Source: AC-32 sp963704005 (GTDB taxonomy: Bacteria; Actinomycetota; Thermoleophilia; Gaiellales; Gaiellaceae). From it: a DNA stretch of 64,000 nucleotides. The notes below the pieces were generated by a model. That model did no database searches. It saw only the letters and a list, made by a program, of their open reading frames with translations, and was not told the origin of the DNA. This document shows positions 7,818-15,854 of the stretch, in pieces (the stretch's first letter is position 1; every line of letters begins with the position of its first letter). Location of the stretch: the NCBI GenBank assembly GCA_963704005.1, contig CAVPGJ010000004.1, positions 434,001-498,000 on the forward strand, read 5' to 3'. Both the position numbers and the translations under genes were made by a program.

Positions 7818-7833
7818 TCGTCAAGGGCAAAAC

Positions 7834-7853
7834 GTGCCGAAAGTGTGACGTTT
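7834..7853 (+). promoter_or_regulatory. GTGCCGAA-type conserved motif, copy 1
   Basis: GTGCCGAAAGTGTGACGTTT. It differs at one position from the copy upstream of phoH (43955). It lies between the DUF5661-like gene and a microprotein gene, both on the minus strand, and here it points away from them. Confidence 0.5.
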
Positions 7854-7869
7854 CATCCTGAGGCCCGGC

Positions 7870-7962
7870 TCAGTTGTTCATGGCGACCGTCAGCATCACG
7901 GCCACGAACGCCAGGACAACGCCTGCGATGACCGCCAAGCCACCGTAGAGAGAGCGACGCAC
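7870..7962 (-). CDS. 30-residue single-pass membrane microprotein
   Basis: GTG 7962 is preceded on the minus strand by a strong ribosome-binding site, AAAGGAGG (7972-7979), 9 nt upstream. The peptide begins VRRSLYGGLAVIAGVVLAF and continues VAVMLTVAMNN: two Arg then one membrane helix almost to the end. Too short for domain assignment. It lies downstream of the nrtR-like gene on the same strand, with about 70 bp between. Function unknown; the ribosome-binding site is the main evidence. Confidence 0.55.
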   Translation of the reverse strand: MRRSLYGGLAVIAGVVLAFVAVMLTVAMNN

Positions 7963-8030
7963 GACCCCTTCCTCCTTTCCCAATCCCCTGATCCCGTGAC
8001 CATAGGCGGGGCAGCCGCCGTGGGCATCCC

Positions 8031-8732
8031 TCAGGCGGGGGGTCTCAGCACCGCGAACTGGTCGGTGATCTCGAGTCGCCGCGAGCGGAAGCGGTAGAGC
8101 GCCGCCGGCCGGCCGCCCGCGCGGCCCGGCTCGCGCCGCACACCCGTCGACTCGAGCACCCCGCGGCGCAGAAGCACGCGCTGCAGGTTCGTCGCCGAGA
8201 CCTCGTGCCCGAGGGCGGCCGCGTAGAGCTCGCGCAGCTCGGAGATGCTGAACTCCGGCGGCGCGAGCGCGAAGCCGATGTTCGTGTACGAGAGCTTCGC
8301 CCGCAGCCGGTCGCGGCCGGCAAGCACGATCGCGCGATGGTCGAACGCGAGCTCCGGCGGGCGCGAGACCGGGTGCCAGCGCGTGTCCTCCGGCACCGCC
8401 GGGTCGACGTCCGCCGGGACGAGGCCGAGGTAGCCGGTCGCGAGCTCCCACTCCAAAGGGTTCCGCGCCGGGTCGCTCAGCGTCTCGAGCTGCTCCAGGT
8501 GGGCGAGCTCCCGCACGTCCACCTTGACGGCGAGGTGCCTCCGAATCGACGCTTCCAACGTCTCGCCGGGATCGAGGTAGCCGCCCGGCAGAGACCACGC
8601 GCCGAGGAACGGCTCGCGCGCCCGCTGCCAGAGCAGCACCTGCAACCTGCCCGCCCGCACCTGCAGCACGACCGCAAGCGTGGCGTGGGCGGGGCGTTCC
8701 CTGGTAGACTCGGGGCGAGGTTTTCGACTCAC
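8031..8732 (-). CDS. nrtR: NrtR-like Nudix-domain transcriptional regulator of NAD synthesis
   Basis: 233 aa: N-terminal Nudix domain (about 15-145) and C-terminal winged helix (about 150-233, with ISELRELYAAALGHEVSATN). The Nudix box GGYLDPGETLEASIRRHLAV keeps the first Gly and Glu, but the catalytic RE-x-x-EE core reads RHLAVK, so hydrolysis is unlikely. That is expected of a ligand-sensing NrtR. It diverges from nadB-nadC-nadA and its GTG start lies inside a 27-bp palindrome. NrtR proteins repress NAD genes and release DNA on binding NAD-derived ligand; assignment rests on domains plus context. Confidence 0.85.
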   Translation of the reverse strand: MSRKPRPESTRERPAHATLAVVLQVRAGRLQVLLWQRAREPFLGAWSLPGGYLDPGETLEASIRRHLAVKVDVRELAHLEQLETLSDPARNPLEWELATGYLGLVPADVDPAVPEDTRWHPVSRPPELAFDHRAIVLAGRDRLRAKLSYTNIGFALAPPEFSISELRELYAAALGHEVSATNLQRVLLRRGVLESTGVRREPGRAGGRPAALYRFRSRRLEITDQFAVLRPPA

Positions 8733-8744
8733 AGTCGATAACCT
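8718..8744. promoter_or_regulatory. Probable NrtR operator overlapping both divergent -10 boxes
   Basis: Left half AGGTTTTCGACT (8718-8729), spacer CAC, right half AGTCGATAACCT (8733-8744): a 12-3-12 palindrome with one mismatch. The rightward -10 TAACCT (8739-8744) is 7 nt from the nadB ATG. The leftward -10 TAGGTT (8745-8740) is 7 nt from the nrtR GTG. A bound repressor would block both leaderless promoters. Confidence 0.75.
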
Positions 8745-8751
8745 AGCCGAA

Positions 8752-10158
8752 ATGACGACGGAGACTGAACAGACCTACGACCTGATCGTCGTCGGCAGCG
8801 GGATCGCCGGACTCTTCGGGGCGCTCGCCGCCGCGAGGCACGGCCGCGTGATCGTGCTCTCCAAGGCTCCGGTCGGCGTGTCGTCGAGTTACCTCGCCCA
8901 GGGCGGCGTGGCGGCGGCGACCCGCCCGGGCGACAGCCCGGCGCTCCATGCCGAGGACACGGTCCGGGCGGGCCGCGGGCTCTCCCGCACGAGCGCCGTC
9001 GAGGTGCTCACCGAGGGGGCTCCCGCGCGGATCGCCGACCTCGTCGAGCTCGGCGTCGAGTTCGACGACGAGCTCGGGCTGGAAGGCGGCCACTCCCGCC
9101 CCCGCGTGTTCAGCGTCGACGGCGCGGCGACCGGGCAGCGGATCGCGCGAGCCCTGGCCGACGCCGTCCGGGCCGAGTCGCGGATCGAGATCAGCGAAGG
9201 GGAACAGGCCCTCGAGCTCTGGCTCTCCGATGGCCGCTGCGCCGGCATCGTCACCAATCGGCGGGCGATCCAGGCCCGTGCGGTGCTGCTTGCCGCCGGA
9301 GGCGCGGCTGCGCTGTGGTCGCGGACGACGAACCCGCGCGGGGCCGTCGGCGACGGGCTTGCGATGGCGTACCGGGCCGGAGCCGGAGTCGCCGACCTCG
9401 AGTTCGTCCAGTTTCACCCGACGGCGCTCGCCGGTTCGAGCCTGCTCCTGAGCGAGGCGCTGCGAGGCGCCGGCGCGCTGCTCCTTGACGACGGTGGCGA
9501 GCGCTTCACGGACGAGCTGGCGCCCCGCGACGTGGTCGCGCGCGCGATCGGCGAGCGTGGCACCGCCCTGCTCGACCTCCGCCCGGTCGACCGTTCCCGC
9601 TTCCCGAGCCTCATGCACCGGCTTGCCGAGGCCGGCTACCGGCCCGAGGACGAGCCCGTGCCGGTCGAGCCCGCCGCCCACTACACGATGGGCGGGATCG
9701 TCACCGACCTCGAGGGGCGGACCGAGGTGCCCGGCCTGTATGCCGCGGGGGAGTGCGCCTGCACGGGCGTCCACGGCGCGAACCGGCTCGCCTCGAACTC
9801 GATGCTGGAGTGTCTCGTCTTCGGCCGGCGCGCCGCGCTCGCGGCCGTCGCCGAGCCGGCGCTCCCGCCGGTGCTCGATCCGGCGCCGGCGGTGGTCCCG
9901 AGCTTCCCACCGGTCACGCCTCAGCTGCGCACAGCGATGTGGCGCGACGCAGGCCTTGTCCGCGACGGGGCCGGGCTCGAGCCGCTCGCGCGGTCGGCGC
10001 ATCCGGTCGCACGTCTCGTCGCGCGGAGCGCGCTCGCGCGACGGGAGAGCCGCGGCGGCCACTTCCGCGCCGATTTCCCGCACCAGGAGCCCGCGTTCGG
10101 CGGACTGCACACCGTCCTGCGACCGGGGCGGGAGCCCGTCTTCGAACCATGGAGGTGA
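8752..10158 (+). CDS. nadB: L-aspartate oxidase
   Basis: 468-aa FAD enzyme that oxidises L-aspartate to iminoaspartate, the first step of de novo NAD synthesis. Motifs: dinucleotide-binding VVGSGIAGLFGALAAA, KAPVGVSSSYLAQGG, EFVQFHPTAL, HYTMGGI and CTGVHGANRLASNSMLE. It is shorter than E. coli NadB (about 540 aa), with a trimmed C-terminal region. ATG 8752 is chosen because TAACCT lies 7 nt upstream and the longer reading runs through the nrtR promoter. It overlaps nadC by 10 bp. Likely repressed by the NrtR-like protein. Confidence 0.93.
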   Translation: MTTETEQTYDLIVVGSGIAGLFGALAAARHGRVIVLSKAPVGVSSSYLAQGGVAAATRPGDSPALHAEDTVRAGRGLSRTSAVEVLTEGAPARIADLVELGVEFDDELGLEGGHSRPRVFSVDGAATGQRIARALADAVRAESRIEISEGEQALELWLSDGRCAGIVTNRRAIQARAVLLAAGGAAALWSRTTNPRGAVGDGLAMAYRAGAGVADLEFVQFHPTALAGSSLLLSEALRGAGALLLDDGGERFTDELAPRDVVARAIGERGTALLDLRPVDRSRFPSLMHRLAEAGYRPEDEPVPVEPAAHYTMGGIVTDLEGRTEVPGLYAAGECACTGVHGANRLASNSMLECLVFGRRAALAAVAEPALPPVLDPAPAVVPSFPPVTPQLRTAMWRDAGLVRDGAGLEPLARSAHPVARLVARSALARRESRGGHFRADFPHQEPAFGGLHTVLRPGREPVFEPWR

Positions 10159-10959
10159 CGGCCGTCGACGTCAGGGCCTGGATCGCCGAAGACCTCGGCG
10201 CCGGCGACCTGACCAGCGAGGCGGTCGTCCCGCAGGGCGCCAAGGCGAGAGCCGTGATCCTGCTCAAGGAGCGCGGCGTCGTCTGCGGGCTCGAGCCGGT
10301 CAGAGCCGTCTTCGAAGCAATCGACCCGGAGGTCGCGTTCGAGTCGGTTGCGGCGGACGGCGTCGAGATCCAGGGCGAGGTCGCGCGACTCGAGGGCGAC
10401 GCCCGCGCGCTCCTCGGCGGCGAGCGGCTGGCGTTGAACCTGCTCGGCCGCCTCTCCGGGATCGCGACCCTCGACGCGCCGCTACGTGGACGCCGTCGAC
10501 GGCACCGGCGTAACCATCCTCGATACGCGCAAGACGACCCCGGGACTGCGCAGGCTGGAGAAGTACGCGGTCCGCTGCGGGGGTGGCACGAACCACCGAC
10601 TGGGGCTCGACGACGGCGTCCTCATCAAGGACAACCACCTCCGCCTCGCGGAGTCGCTCGGCAGGGCGGTCGAGCTGGCGAAAAGCAGCGGTGCGGAGGT
10701 CGAGGTCGAGTGCGAGTCCCTCGAGCAGGTGCGGGAAGCGCTCGGCGCGGGTGCCGGTTGGATCCTGCTCGACAACATGGCTCCGCCCCGGCTCGAGGAG
10801 GCGGTCGCGGTCGCCTCCGGCCGCGCGAAGCTCGAGGCCTCCGGCGGGATCACGCTCGACAACGTGAGGGCAGTGGCCGAGACCGGCGTCGACTTCATCT
10901 CGATCGGAGCGCTGACGCACTCAGCACGCGCCCTCGACGTCTCGATGGAAATCCTATGA
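10149..10959 (+). pseudogene. nadC: Nicotinate-nucleotide pyrophosphorylase, frameshifted by one base
   Basis: Quinolinate phosphoribosyltransferase, third enzyme of the pathway. ATG 10149 overlaps nadB. The first frame gives MEVTAVDVRAWIAEDLGAGD through LLGRLSGIATL; the second continues TRRYVDAVDGTGVTILDTRK, then the catalytic-site CGGGTNHRLGLDDGVLIKDN, to a stop overlapping nadA. The switch falls near 10473: ACCCTC-G-ACGCGC has one base too many. With the base removed the protein is about 269 aa and complete. Because nadB and nadA are intact and coupled, a sequencing error is likelier than a true pseudogene. Confidence 0.85.
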
Positions 10960-11891
10960 GCACGGCCGCAATCTCGACCCTGCACGACGAGGTGAGGGCG
11001 CTGGCGCGCGAGCGCGAGGCCGTGATCCTCGCCCACAACTACCAGGTGCCCGAGGTGCAGGACGTGGCCGACTTCGTCGGCGACTCGCTGGGCCTCTCCC
11101 GCCAGGCAGCCGCCGCCGACGCCGGGACGATCGTCTTCTGCGGCGTCCATTTCATGGCCGAGACCGCGAAGATCCTCTCGCCGGAGAAGACGGTGCTGAT
11201 CCCCGACCTCGACGCCGGCTGCTCGCTCGCCGCGTCGATCACGGCGGAGCAGCTGCGCGACTGGAAGCGGCAGCACCCTGGGGCGGTCGTCGTCTCCTAC
11301 GTGAACACGACGGCAGAGGTCAAGGCCGAGAGCGACTACTGCTGCACGTCCGGCAACGCGAAGGCGGTCATCGAGGCGATCCCTGCCGACCGCGAGATCC
11401 TGTTCCTTCCGGACATGTTTCTCGGGATCTGGCTCGAGCGGGTCACCGGGCGCAAGCTCACGATCTGGCTCGGCGAGTGCCACGTCCACGCCGGCATCCG
11501 CCCCGAGGACATCGAGCGCTGGCAGCGCGACGCGCCCGACGCGGAGCTGCTCGTCCATCCCGAGTGCGGCTGCGCCAGCCAGTGCATGGCGTTCGCCAAC
11601 GGGCGGACGCACATCCTCTCGACCGAGGGGATGATCAACTTTGCAAAGGAATCGCCGAAGAGCCGCTTCCTCGTCGCGACCGAGACCGGCATTCTCCACC
11701 GGCTGAACAAGGAGGCGCCGGGCAAGCGCTTCGAGGCCGTGTCCGAGAAGGCGATCTGCAAGTACATGAAGATGATCACGCTCGAGAAGCTGCGCGACTC
11801 GCTCCGCGACTGGAAGTACGAGGTGACGGTCGAGCCGGAGATCGCCGAACGCGCGCGCGGCGCCATCGAGCGGATGGTCGCGATCGGCTAG
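10956..11891 (+). CDS. nadA: Quinolinate synthase
   Basis: 311-aa [4Fe-4S] enzyme that condenses iminoaspartate with dihydroxyacetone phosphate to quinolinate. Typical segments: ILAHNYQVPEVQDVADFVGD, FCGVHFMAETAKIL, SYVNTTAEVKAESDYCCTS, GECHVHAGI and HPECGCASQC, which carry the cluster cysteines. ATG 10956 overlaps the nadC stop by 4 bp. Last gene of the nad operon; only 4 bp separate its stop from the convergent MoaD-like gene. Confidence 0.95.
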   Translation: MSTAAISTLHDEVRALAREREAVILAHNYQVPEVQDVADFVGDSLGLSRQAAAADAGTIVFCGVHFMAETAKILSPEKTVLIPDLDAGCSLAASITAEQLRDWKRQHPGAVVVSYVNTTAEVKAESDYCCTSGNAKAVIEAIPADREILFLPDMFLGIWLERVTGRKLTIWLGECHVHAGIRPEDIERWQRDAPDAELLVHPECGCASQCMAFANGRTHILSTEGMINFAKESPKSRFLVATETGILHRLNKEAPGKRFEAVSEKAICKYMKMITLEKLRDSLRDWKYEVTVEPEIAERARGAIERMVAIG

Positions 11892-11895
11892 CCGG

Positions 11896-12144
11896 CTAGC
11901 CGCCGGCGACGGCGGCGACCAGGCGGATCTCGGCGGACGGCTCCAGCGGCGAGCCGAGGTCGTCGACCGGCGTCCGGTCGACGTAGACGTTCACGAGCGG
12001 CCGCAGCGTTCCGCGCTCGTCGAAGAGCAGGTCGCGGATCGGCAGGCCCTGCAGCGCCTCGCGCACCGTCGCCGCGTCCGTCTCGAAGCGCCCCTCGCCC
12101 CCGGCCTCGCGCGCGAGCAGCGAGGGCAGGAGGACTATCGCCAT
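11896..12144 (-). CDS. MoaD/ThiS-family ubiquitin-like sulfur carrier
   Basis: 82-aa protein with a beta-grasp pattern (MAIVLLPSLLAREA, TVREALQGLP, LVNVYVDRTPVDDLG, AEIRLVAAVAGG) ending in the Gly-Gly that is thiocarboxylated in sulfur carriers. ATG 12144 overlaps the end of the BNR-repeat gene by 10 bp, so the two are translationally coupled. No MoeB/ThiF-like activating enzyme is adjacent. It could serve molybdopterin synthesis or another sulfur transfer; pairing with a BNR protein hints at a different, undetermined job. Confidence 0.8.
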   Translation of the reverse strand: MAIVLLPSLLAREAGGEGRFETDAATVREALQGLPIRDLLFDERGTLRPLVNVYVDRTPVDDLGSPLEPSAEIRLVAAVAGG

Positions 12145-13214
12145 TCGCAGGCTTCGACCGAGAGAATCGTCGGCAGGAAGCTCGCCGCCTCGACCCACGA
12201 GTCGCCCGCGTCGGGCGAGACGAAGACCGAGCCGCTCTGCACGCCGAGGTAGATGCCGACCGGGTCGAGCCCGTCGAAGCTCATCCCCTCGCGCTTGATC
12301 GAGGCCCAGGCCTGCTGCGGCAGCCCGTCGGTCAGCAGGTCCCACGAGGCGCCGGCGTCGCGGGTGCGGTAGATCCCGAGGCGCCCGTTCGGCGTCACCC
12401 GGTTCTCGGCGCCCTCCTCCGGAACGACCCAGGCCGCGTCGGGGTCGGCCGGGTCGAGCGCGATCGGGAAGCCGAAGCCGGACGGAAGGCCGTTGCCCTC
12501 CAGCCGTTCCCAGCTGTCGCCGCGGTCGTCGGAGCGGTAGACGCCGCAGTGGTTCTGCTGCCAGAGCCGCTCGGGCTTCGCGGGGTGGAGGAGCAGCTTG
12601 TGGACGCACTGGCCGACCTCCGGGAACGGGTTGTCCGGGAAGAAGTCGGCCGCGACGCCCTGGTTCTTCGGCTCCCAGGTCTCGCCGCCGTCGTCGCTGC
12701 GGAAGGCGCCGGCCGCCGAGATCGCGATGTAGACGCGCTGCGGGTCGGAAGGATCCATCTGGATCGAGTGGCAGCAGAGCCCGCCCGCGCCGGGGTTCCA
12801 TTTCTCGCGGGTCGGGTGGTCGAGCAGCGACTGCACGGGCTGCCAGGTCGCGCCGCCGTCGCCGCTGCGGAAGAGCGCCGCAGGCGTGCCGCCCAGCCAG
12901 AGCGTCTCGGGCTCGTCGGGGTGGCCGGGCTCGACGTGCCAGGACTTCTCCCACTTGAGGCCGCTCTCCTCGGGCAGCCCGATCTCCCCGGCGCGCTCCC
13001 AGGTCTGGCCGAGGTCGCCCGAGCGGTGCGTCGTCGCGCCGTAGACCGCGTGGTTCGTCGCCGCGTGCAGCGTCCCCGTGCGCGGGTCGCGCATCGCATG
13101 GAAGACCTCCCAGCCGGTGAGATGCGGTCCCTCGACCGACCACTCGCGGCGGGTTTCGTCGCTCGTGAGGACGAAAAGCCCTTTCTGGGTACCGACGAGG
13201 ACGGCGACTCCCAT
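12135..13214 (-). CDS. BNR/sialidase-type beta-propeller protein
   Basis: 359-aa protein with at least five BNR-type repeats of the S-x-D-x-G-x-x-W kind: RSGDLGQTWE, RSGDGGATWQ, RSDDGGETWE, RSDDRGDSWE, TRDAGASWD and SPDAGDSW. No signal peptide or membrane helix, so probably a cytoplasmic propeller. It lacks convincing sialidase catalytic residues, and function is unknown. The minus-strand -10 TAGGCT lies 9 nt before the ATG at 13214, back to back with the putative -10 of the rightward gene. Coupled by overlap to the MoaD-like gene. Confidence 0.85.
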   Translation of the reverse strand: MGVAVLVGTQKGLFVLTSDETRREWSVEGPHLTGWEVFHAMRDPRTGTLHAATNHAVYGATTHRSGDLGQTWERAGEIGLPEESGLKWEKSWHVEPGHPDEPETLWLGGTPAALFRSGDGGATWQPVQSLLDHPTREKWNPGAGGLCCHSIQMDPSDPQRVYIAISAAGAFRSDDGGETWEPKNQGVAADFFPDNPFPEVGQCVHKLLLHPAKPERLWQQNHCGVYRSDDRGDSWERLEGNGLPSGFGFPIALDPADPDAAWVVPEEGAENRVTPNGRLGIYRTRDAGASWDLLTDGLPQQAWASIKREGMSFDGLDPVGIYLGVQSGSVFVSPDAGDSWVEAASFLPTILSVEACEWR

Positions 13215-13291
13215 CGAGCCACTAGCCTATCGGGGCCATTCGAGACGCGACGCTGACCCCTCCGGAGCGCGAGTTCCTGGCCGAGCCGAAC

Positions 13292-13642
13292 GTGGCCACG
13301 GTCACGACGCTCCGCCCCGACGGATCCCCGCACTCGACCGTGGTCTGGGTCGACGTGGACGACGAGGGCATCCTGTTCAACACCGCCATCGGCCGCGCGA
13401 AGGAGCGCTACCTGCGCCGGGACCCGCGCGTTTCGATGCTCGTGCTCGACCCGGAGGACGTGCACCGCTGGCTGGCCGTGAGCGGGACGGTGGAGCTCAC
13501 GACCGAGGGCGCGAAGGAGCACATCGACCGGCTCCACCGGAAGTACCTCGGCGAGGGAACGTTCTCGCACGCCCAGGGCGAGCAGCGCATCACGGCACGC
13601 ATCCACGCCGAGCGCATCGATTCGCACGGCCTGGGCCGCTGA
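13292..13642 (+). CDS. PPOX-class (pyridoxamine oxidase-fold) F420/flavin-dependent protein
   Basis: 116 aa from GTG 13292: VATVTTLRPDGSPHSTVVWV, LFNTAIGRAKERYLRRDPRVS and a conserved RWLAVSGTVEL, a small split-barrel protein that binds F420 or flavin. The open frame extends upstream with LTPPEREFLAEPN, which resembles the family N-terminus. The true start may be the rare ATT at 13238, 9 nt after TAGCCT, or a base may be missing upstream. Overlaps the HMG-CoA lyase start by 1 bp. Substrate unknown. Confidence 0.8.
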   Translation: MATVTTLRPDGSPHSTVVWVDVDDEGILFNTAIGRAKERYLRRDPRVSMLVLDPEDVHRWLAVSGTVELTTEGAKEHIDRLHRKYLGEGTFSHAQGEQRITARIHAERIDSHGLGR

Positions 13643-14505
13643 TGCCGCTGACGCTCTGCGACGTCGGCCCGCGCGACGGGCTCCAGAACGAGAGCGAGGT
13701 GCTGGAGCCGGCCACGCGGGCCGACCTCGTCAACCGGCTCGCTGCGGCGGGGTTGCCGCGGGTCGAGGCGGTCAGCTTCGTGCGCGACGACCGCGTGCCG
13801 CAGATGGCTCGGGCCGAGGAGGTCGTCGCCGGGATCGAGCCGCTATCGCGTCGAGGTACCGACTATTCGGGCCTCGTCCTCAACGAGCAGGGCTACGAGC
13901 GGTTCGCCGCCGCCGGGCTCGACCGCGTCAACGCGACTCTCGGCGCGACCGAGGCGTTCAACGAGCGCAACGCGAACGCGTCGCTGGACGAGGCGATCGA
14001 GCGGGTCGAGCGGATTCTCGCCGCGGCCTCGGTGCCGGCGACGGTGACGATCAGCGTCGCCTTCGGCTGCCCGTTCGAGGGCCGCGTCGATCCGGGCCGC
14101 GTTGCGGAGCTCGCCGGCCGGTTCGAGGGCGCGGAGGTCGTCCTCGCCGACACGATCGGCGTCGCCGTGCCGCACGAGGTACGCGAGCTCGTCTCCCGCA
14201 CCGGCGCGGCCGGCTTCCACGGGCACAACACGCGCAACACCGGCTACGCGAACGCGCTTGCGGCGCTCGAGGCGGGGGCGTCGGTGCTCGACGCCTCGGT
14301 CGGCGGCCTCGGCGGCTGCCCGTACGCGCCCCGCGCGACAGGCAACGTCGCGACCGAGGACCTCGTCTACCTGCTCGAGGGCGAGGGGATCGAGACGGGC
14401 GTCGACCTCGACGCGCTGATCGCGACCTCGACCTGGCTGGAAGGCGTGCTCGGGCGCCGGCTCGAGGGCCAGCTCTACCGCGCGGGCACCTGGCCCGCGA
14501 CCTGA
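13642..14505 (+). CDS. Hydroxymethylglutaryl-CoA lyase
   Basis: 287-aa TIM-barrel lyase cleaving HMG-CoA to acetyl-CoA and acetoacetate, the last step of leucine breakdown. Motifs: LCDVGPRDGLQNE, the metal-binding GFHGHNTRNTGYANA and the Cys signature SVGGLGGCPYAPRATGN that separates HMG-CoA lyase from isopropylmalate synthase relatives. ATG 13642 overlaps the PPOX stop. Its tail overlaps the convergent decarboxylase gene by 31 bp. The two LIV transporters in the window would supply its substrate pathway. Confidence 0.9.
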   Translation: MPLTLCDVGPRDGLQNESEVLEPATRADLVNRLAAAGLPRVEAVSFVRDDRVPQMARAEEVVAGIEPLSRRGTDYSGLVLNEQGYERFAAAGLDRVNATLGATEAFNERNANASLDEAIERVERILAAASVPATVTISVAFGCPFEGRVDPGRVAELAGRFEGAEVVLADTIGVAVPHEVRELVSRTGAAGFHGHNTRNTGYANALAALEAGASVLDASVGGLGGCPYAPRATGNVATEDLVYLLEGEGIETGVDLDALIATSTWLEGVLGRRLEGQLYRAGTWPAT

Positions 14506-15854
14506 CCAAATGCGGAGACTGCGAGGTCGATCTCCTCGTCGCCGGTCTGCCAGTTCGAGACCGAGAGCCGGATCGCCTTGCGCCCGTCCCAGGTCGTGCC
14601 GCTCATCCAGACGCGGCCGTCCTCCTGCACCAGCCGGAGGACCTCGTCGGTCCGCTCGTCGGAGTCGAAGCGGAAGAGCACCTGGTTGAGGACGACGTCG
14701 TTCAGCACCTCGACGCCGTCGAGCTCTGCGATCGCCGCGGCGAAGCGGGTGGCGCCGTCGCAGCAGCGCTCGACCAGCTCCTGCACCCCACGGCGCCCGA
14801 GCGACCGCAGTGCGGCGTAGACGGCGAACCCGCGGGCGCGGCGCGAGAACTCCGGCCCCCAGTCCATCTGGTCGCGCACCTGTCGCGCGCCCACGTCCTG
14901 GATGAGGTACGACGCCGAGATCGCCATCGCTGCCCGGTGCGACTCCGGGTGCCGGCAGAAGACGATCCCCGAGTCGTAGGGCACGTTCAGCCACTTGTGC
15001 GCGTCGGTCGTCCAGGAGTCGGCGCGCTCCAGGCCGGCGACGAGGTGGCGCAGGCGCGGCGAGACCGCGGCCCAGATCCCGAAGGCGCCGTCGACGTGCA
15101 GCCAGGCGCCGGCCTGCCCGGCAAGGTCCGCGATCTCCGGCAGCGGGTCGAAGGCGCCGGTGTTCACCTCGCCCGCCTGCGCGCAGACGATCGTCGGTCC
15201 GTCGCCCAGCGCATCGCGCAGCGCTTCCGGGACGAGCCGTCCCTGAGAGTCCGCCGCGACGACGGTGGGCGTGCCGAGCCCGAGGAGCCGCAGCGCGCGG
15301 TCGACGGTCACGTGCCGCTTCTCGCCGGCCAGCACCTGGACGGGAGGCGCACCCGTGAGGCCCTTCGTGCCGACGTCCCAGCCGACGGCGTCGAGCACGT
15401 GCCAGCGCGCGGCGGCGAGCCCTGTCACGTGGGCCATCTGCGTCCCCGTCACGAAGCCGATCGACGACCCGGCGGGCAGCCCGAGGAGCTCGACGAGCCA
15501 TTCGCGCGTCACCTGCTCGACCACGGAGGCCGACGGGCCGCCGACGTAGAGGCCTGCGTTCTGGTCCCAGGCGGTCGTGAGCCAGTCGGCGGCGAGCGCG
15601 GCCGGCAGGGCGCCGCCGATCACGAAGCCGAAGTAGCGCCCGCTGCCCATCGCGACCAGCCCGGGCTCCGCGGCGGCAGCCAGCTCCTCGACGACTTCTT
15701 CGGCGGGGACCGGCTCCTCCGGCAGCGGCCCGCCGAGCGCTGCGCGCAGCTCATCGGGGTCTACCCGCGGGAAGACCGGCCGCTCGCCGAGGCTCTCGAC
15801 GTACCCCGCGGCGAGCTCGGCGGTCCGGCGCAGGAGCTCGCTCGGCTCGCTCAT
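14475..15854 (-). CDS. PLP-dependent decarboxylase (group II, aromatic amino acid/glutamate type)
   Basis: 459-aa fold-type I enzyme. The PLP lysine sits in TTDAHKWLNVPYDSG; other family segments are GSGRYFGFVIGGALP, GFVTGTQMAHVTGLAAAR, QAGEVNTGAFDPLPEI and WLHVDGAFGIWAA, whose Asp contacts the PLP nitrogen. Members decarboxylate tyrosine, tryptophan, glutamate or similar; substrate cannot be fixed from sequence. The ATG overlaps the stop of the upstream GNAT gene (ATGAG), so the two are co-translated. Confidence 0.88.
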   Translation of the reverse strand: MSEPSELLRRTAELAAGYVESLGERPVFPRVDPDELRAALGGPLPEEPVPAEEVVEELAAAAEPGLVAMGSGRYFGFVIGGALPAALAADWLTTAWDQNAGLYVGGPSASVVEQVTREWLVELLGLPAGSSIGFVTGTQMAHVTGLAAARWHVLDAVGWDVGTKGLTGAPPVQVLAGEKRHVTVDRALRLLGLGTPTVVAADSQGRLVPEALRDALGDGPTIVCAQAGEVNTGAFDPLPEIADLAGQAGAWLHVDGAFGIWAAVSPRLRHLVAGLERADSWTTDAHKWLNVPYDSGIVFCRHPESHRAAMAISASYLIQDVGARQVRDQMDWGPEFSRRARGFAVYAALRSLGRRGVQELVERCCDGATRFAAAIAELDGVEVLNDVVLNQVLFRFDSDERTDEVLRLVQEDGRVWMSGTTWDGRKAIRLSVSNWQTGDEEIDLAVSAFGQVAGQVPAR

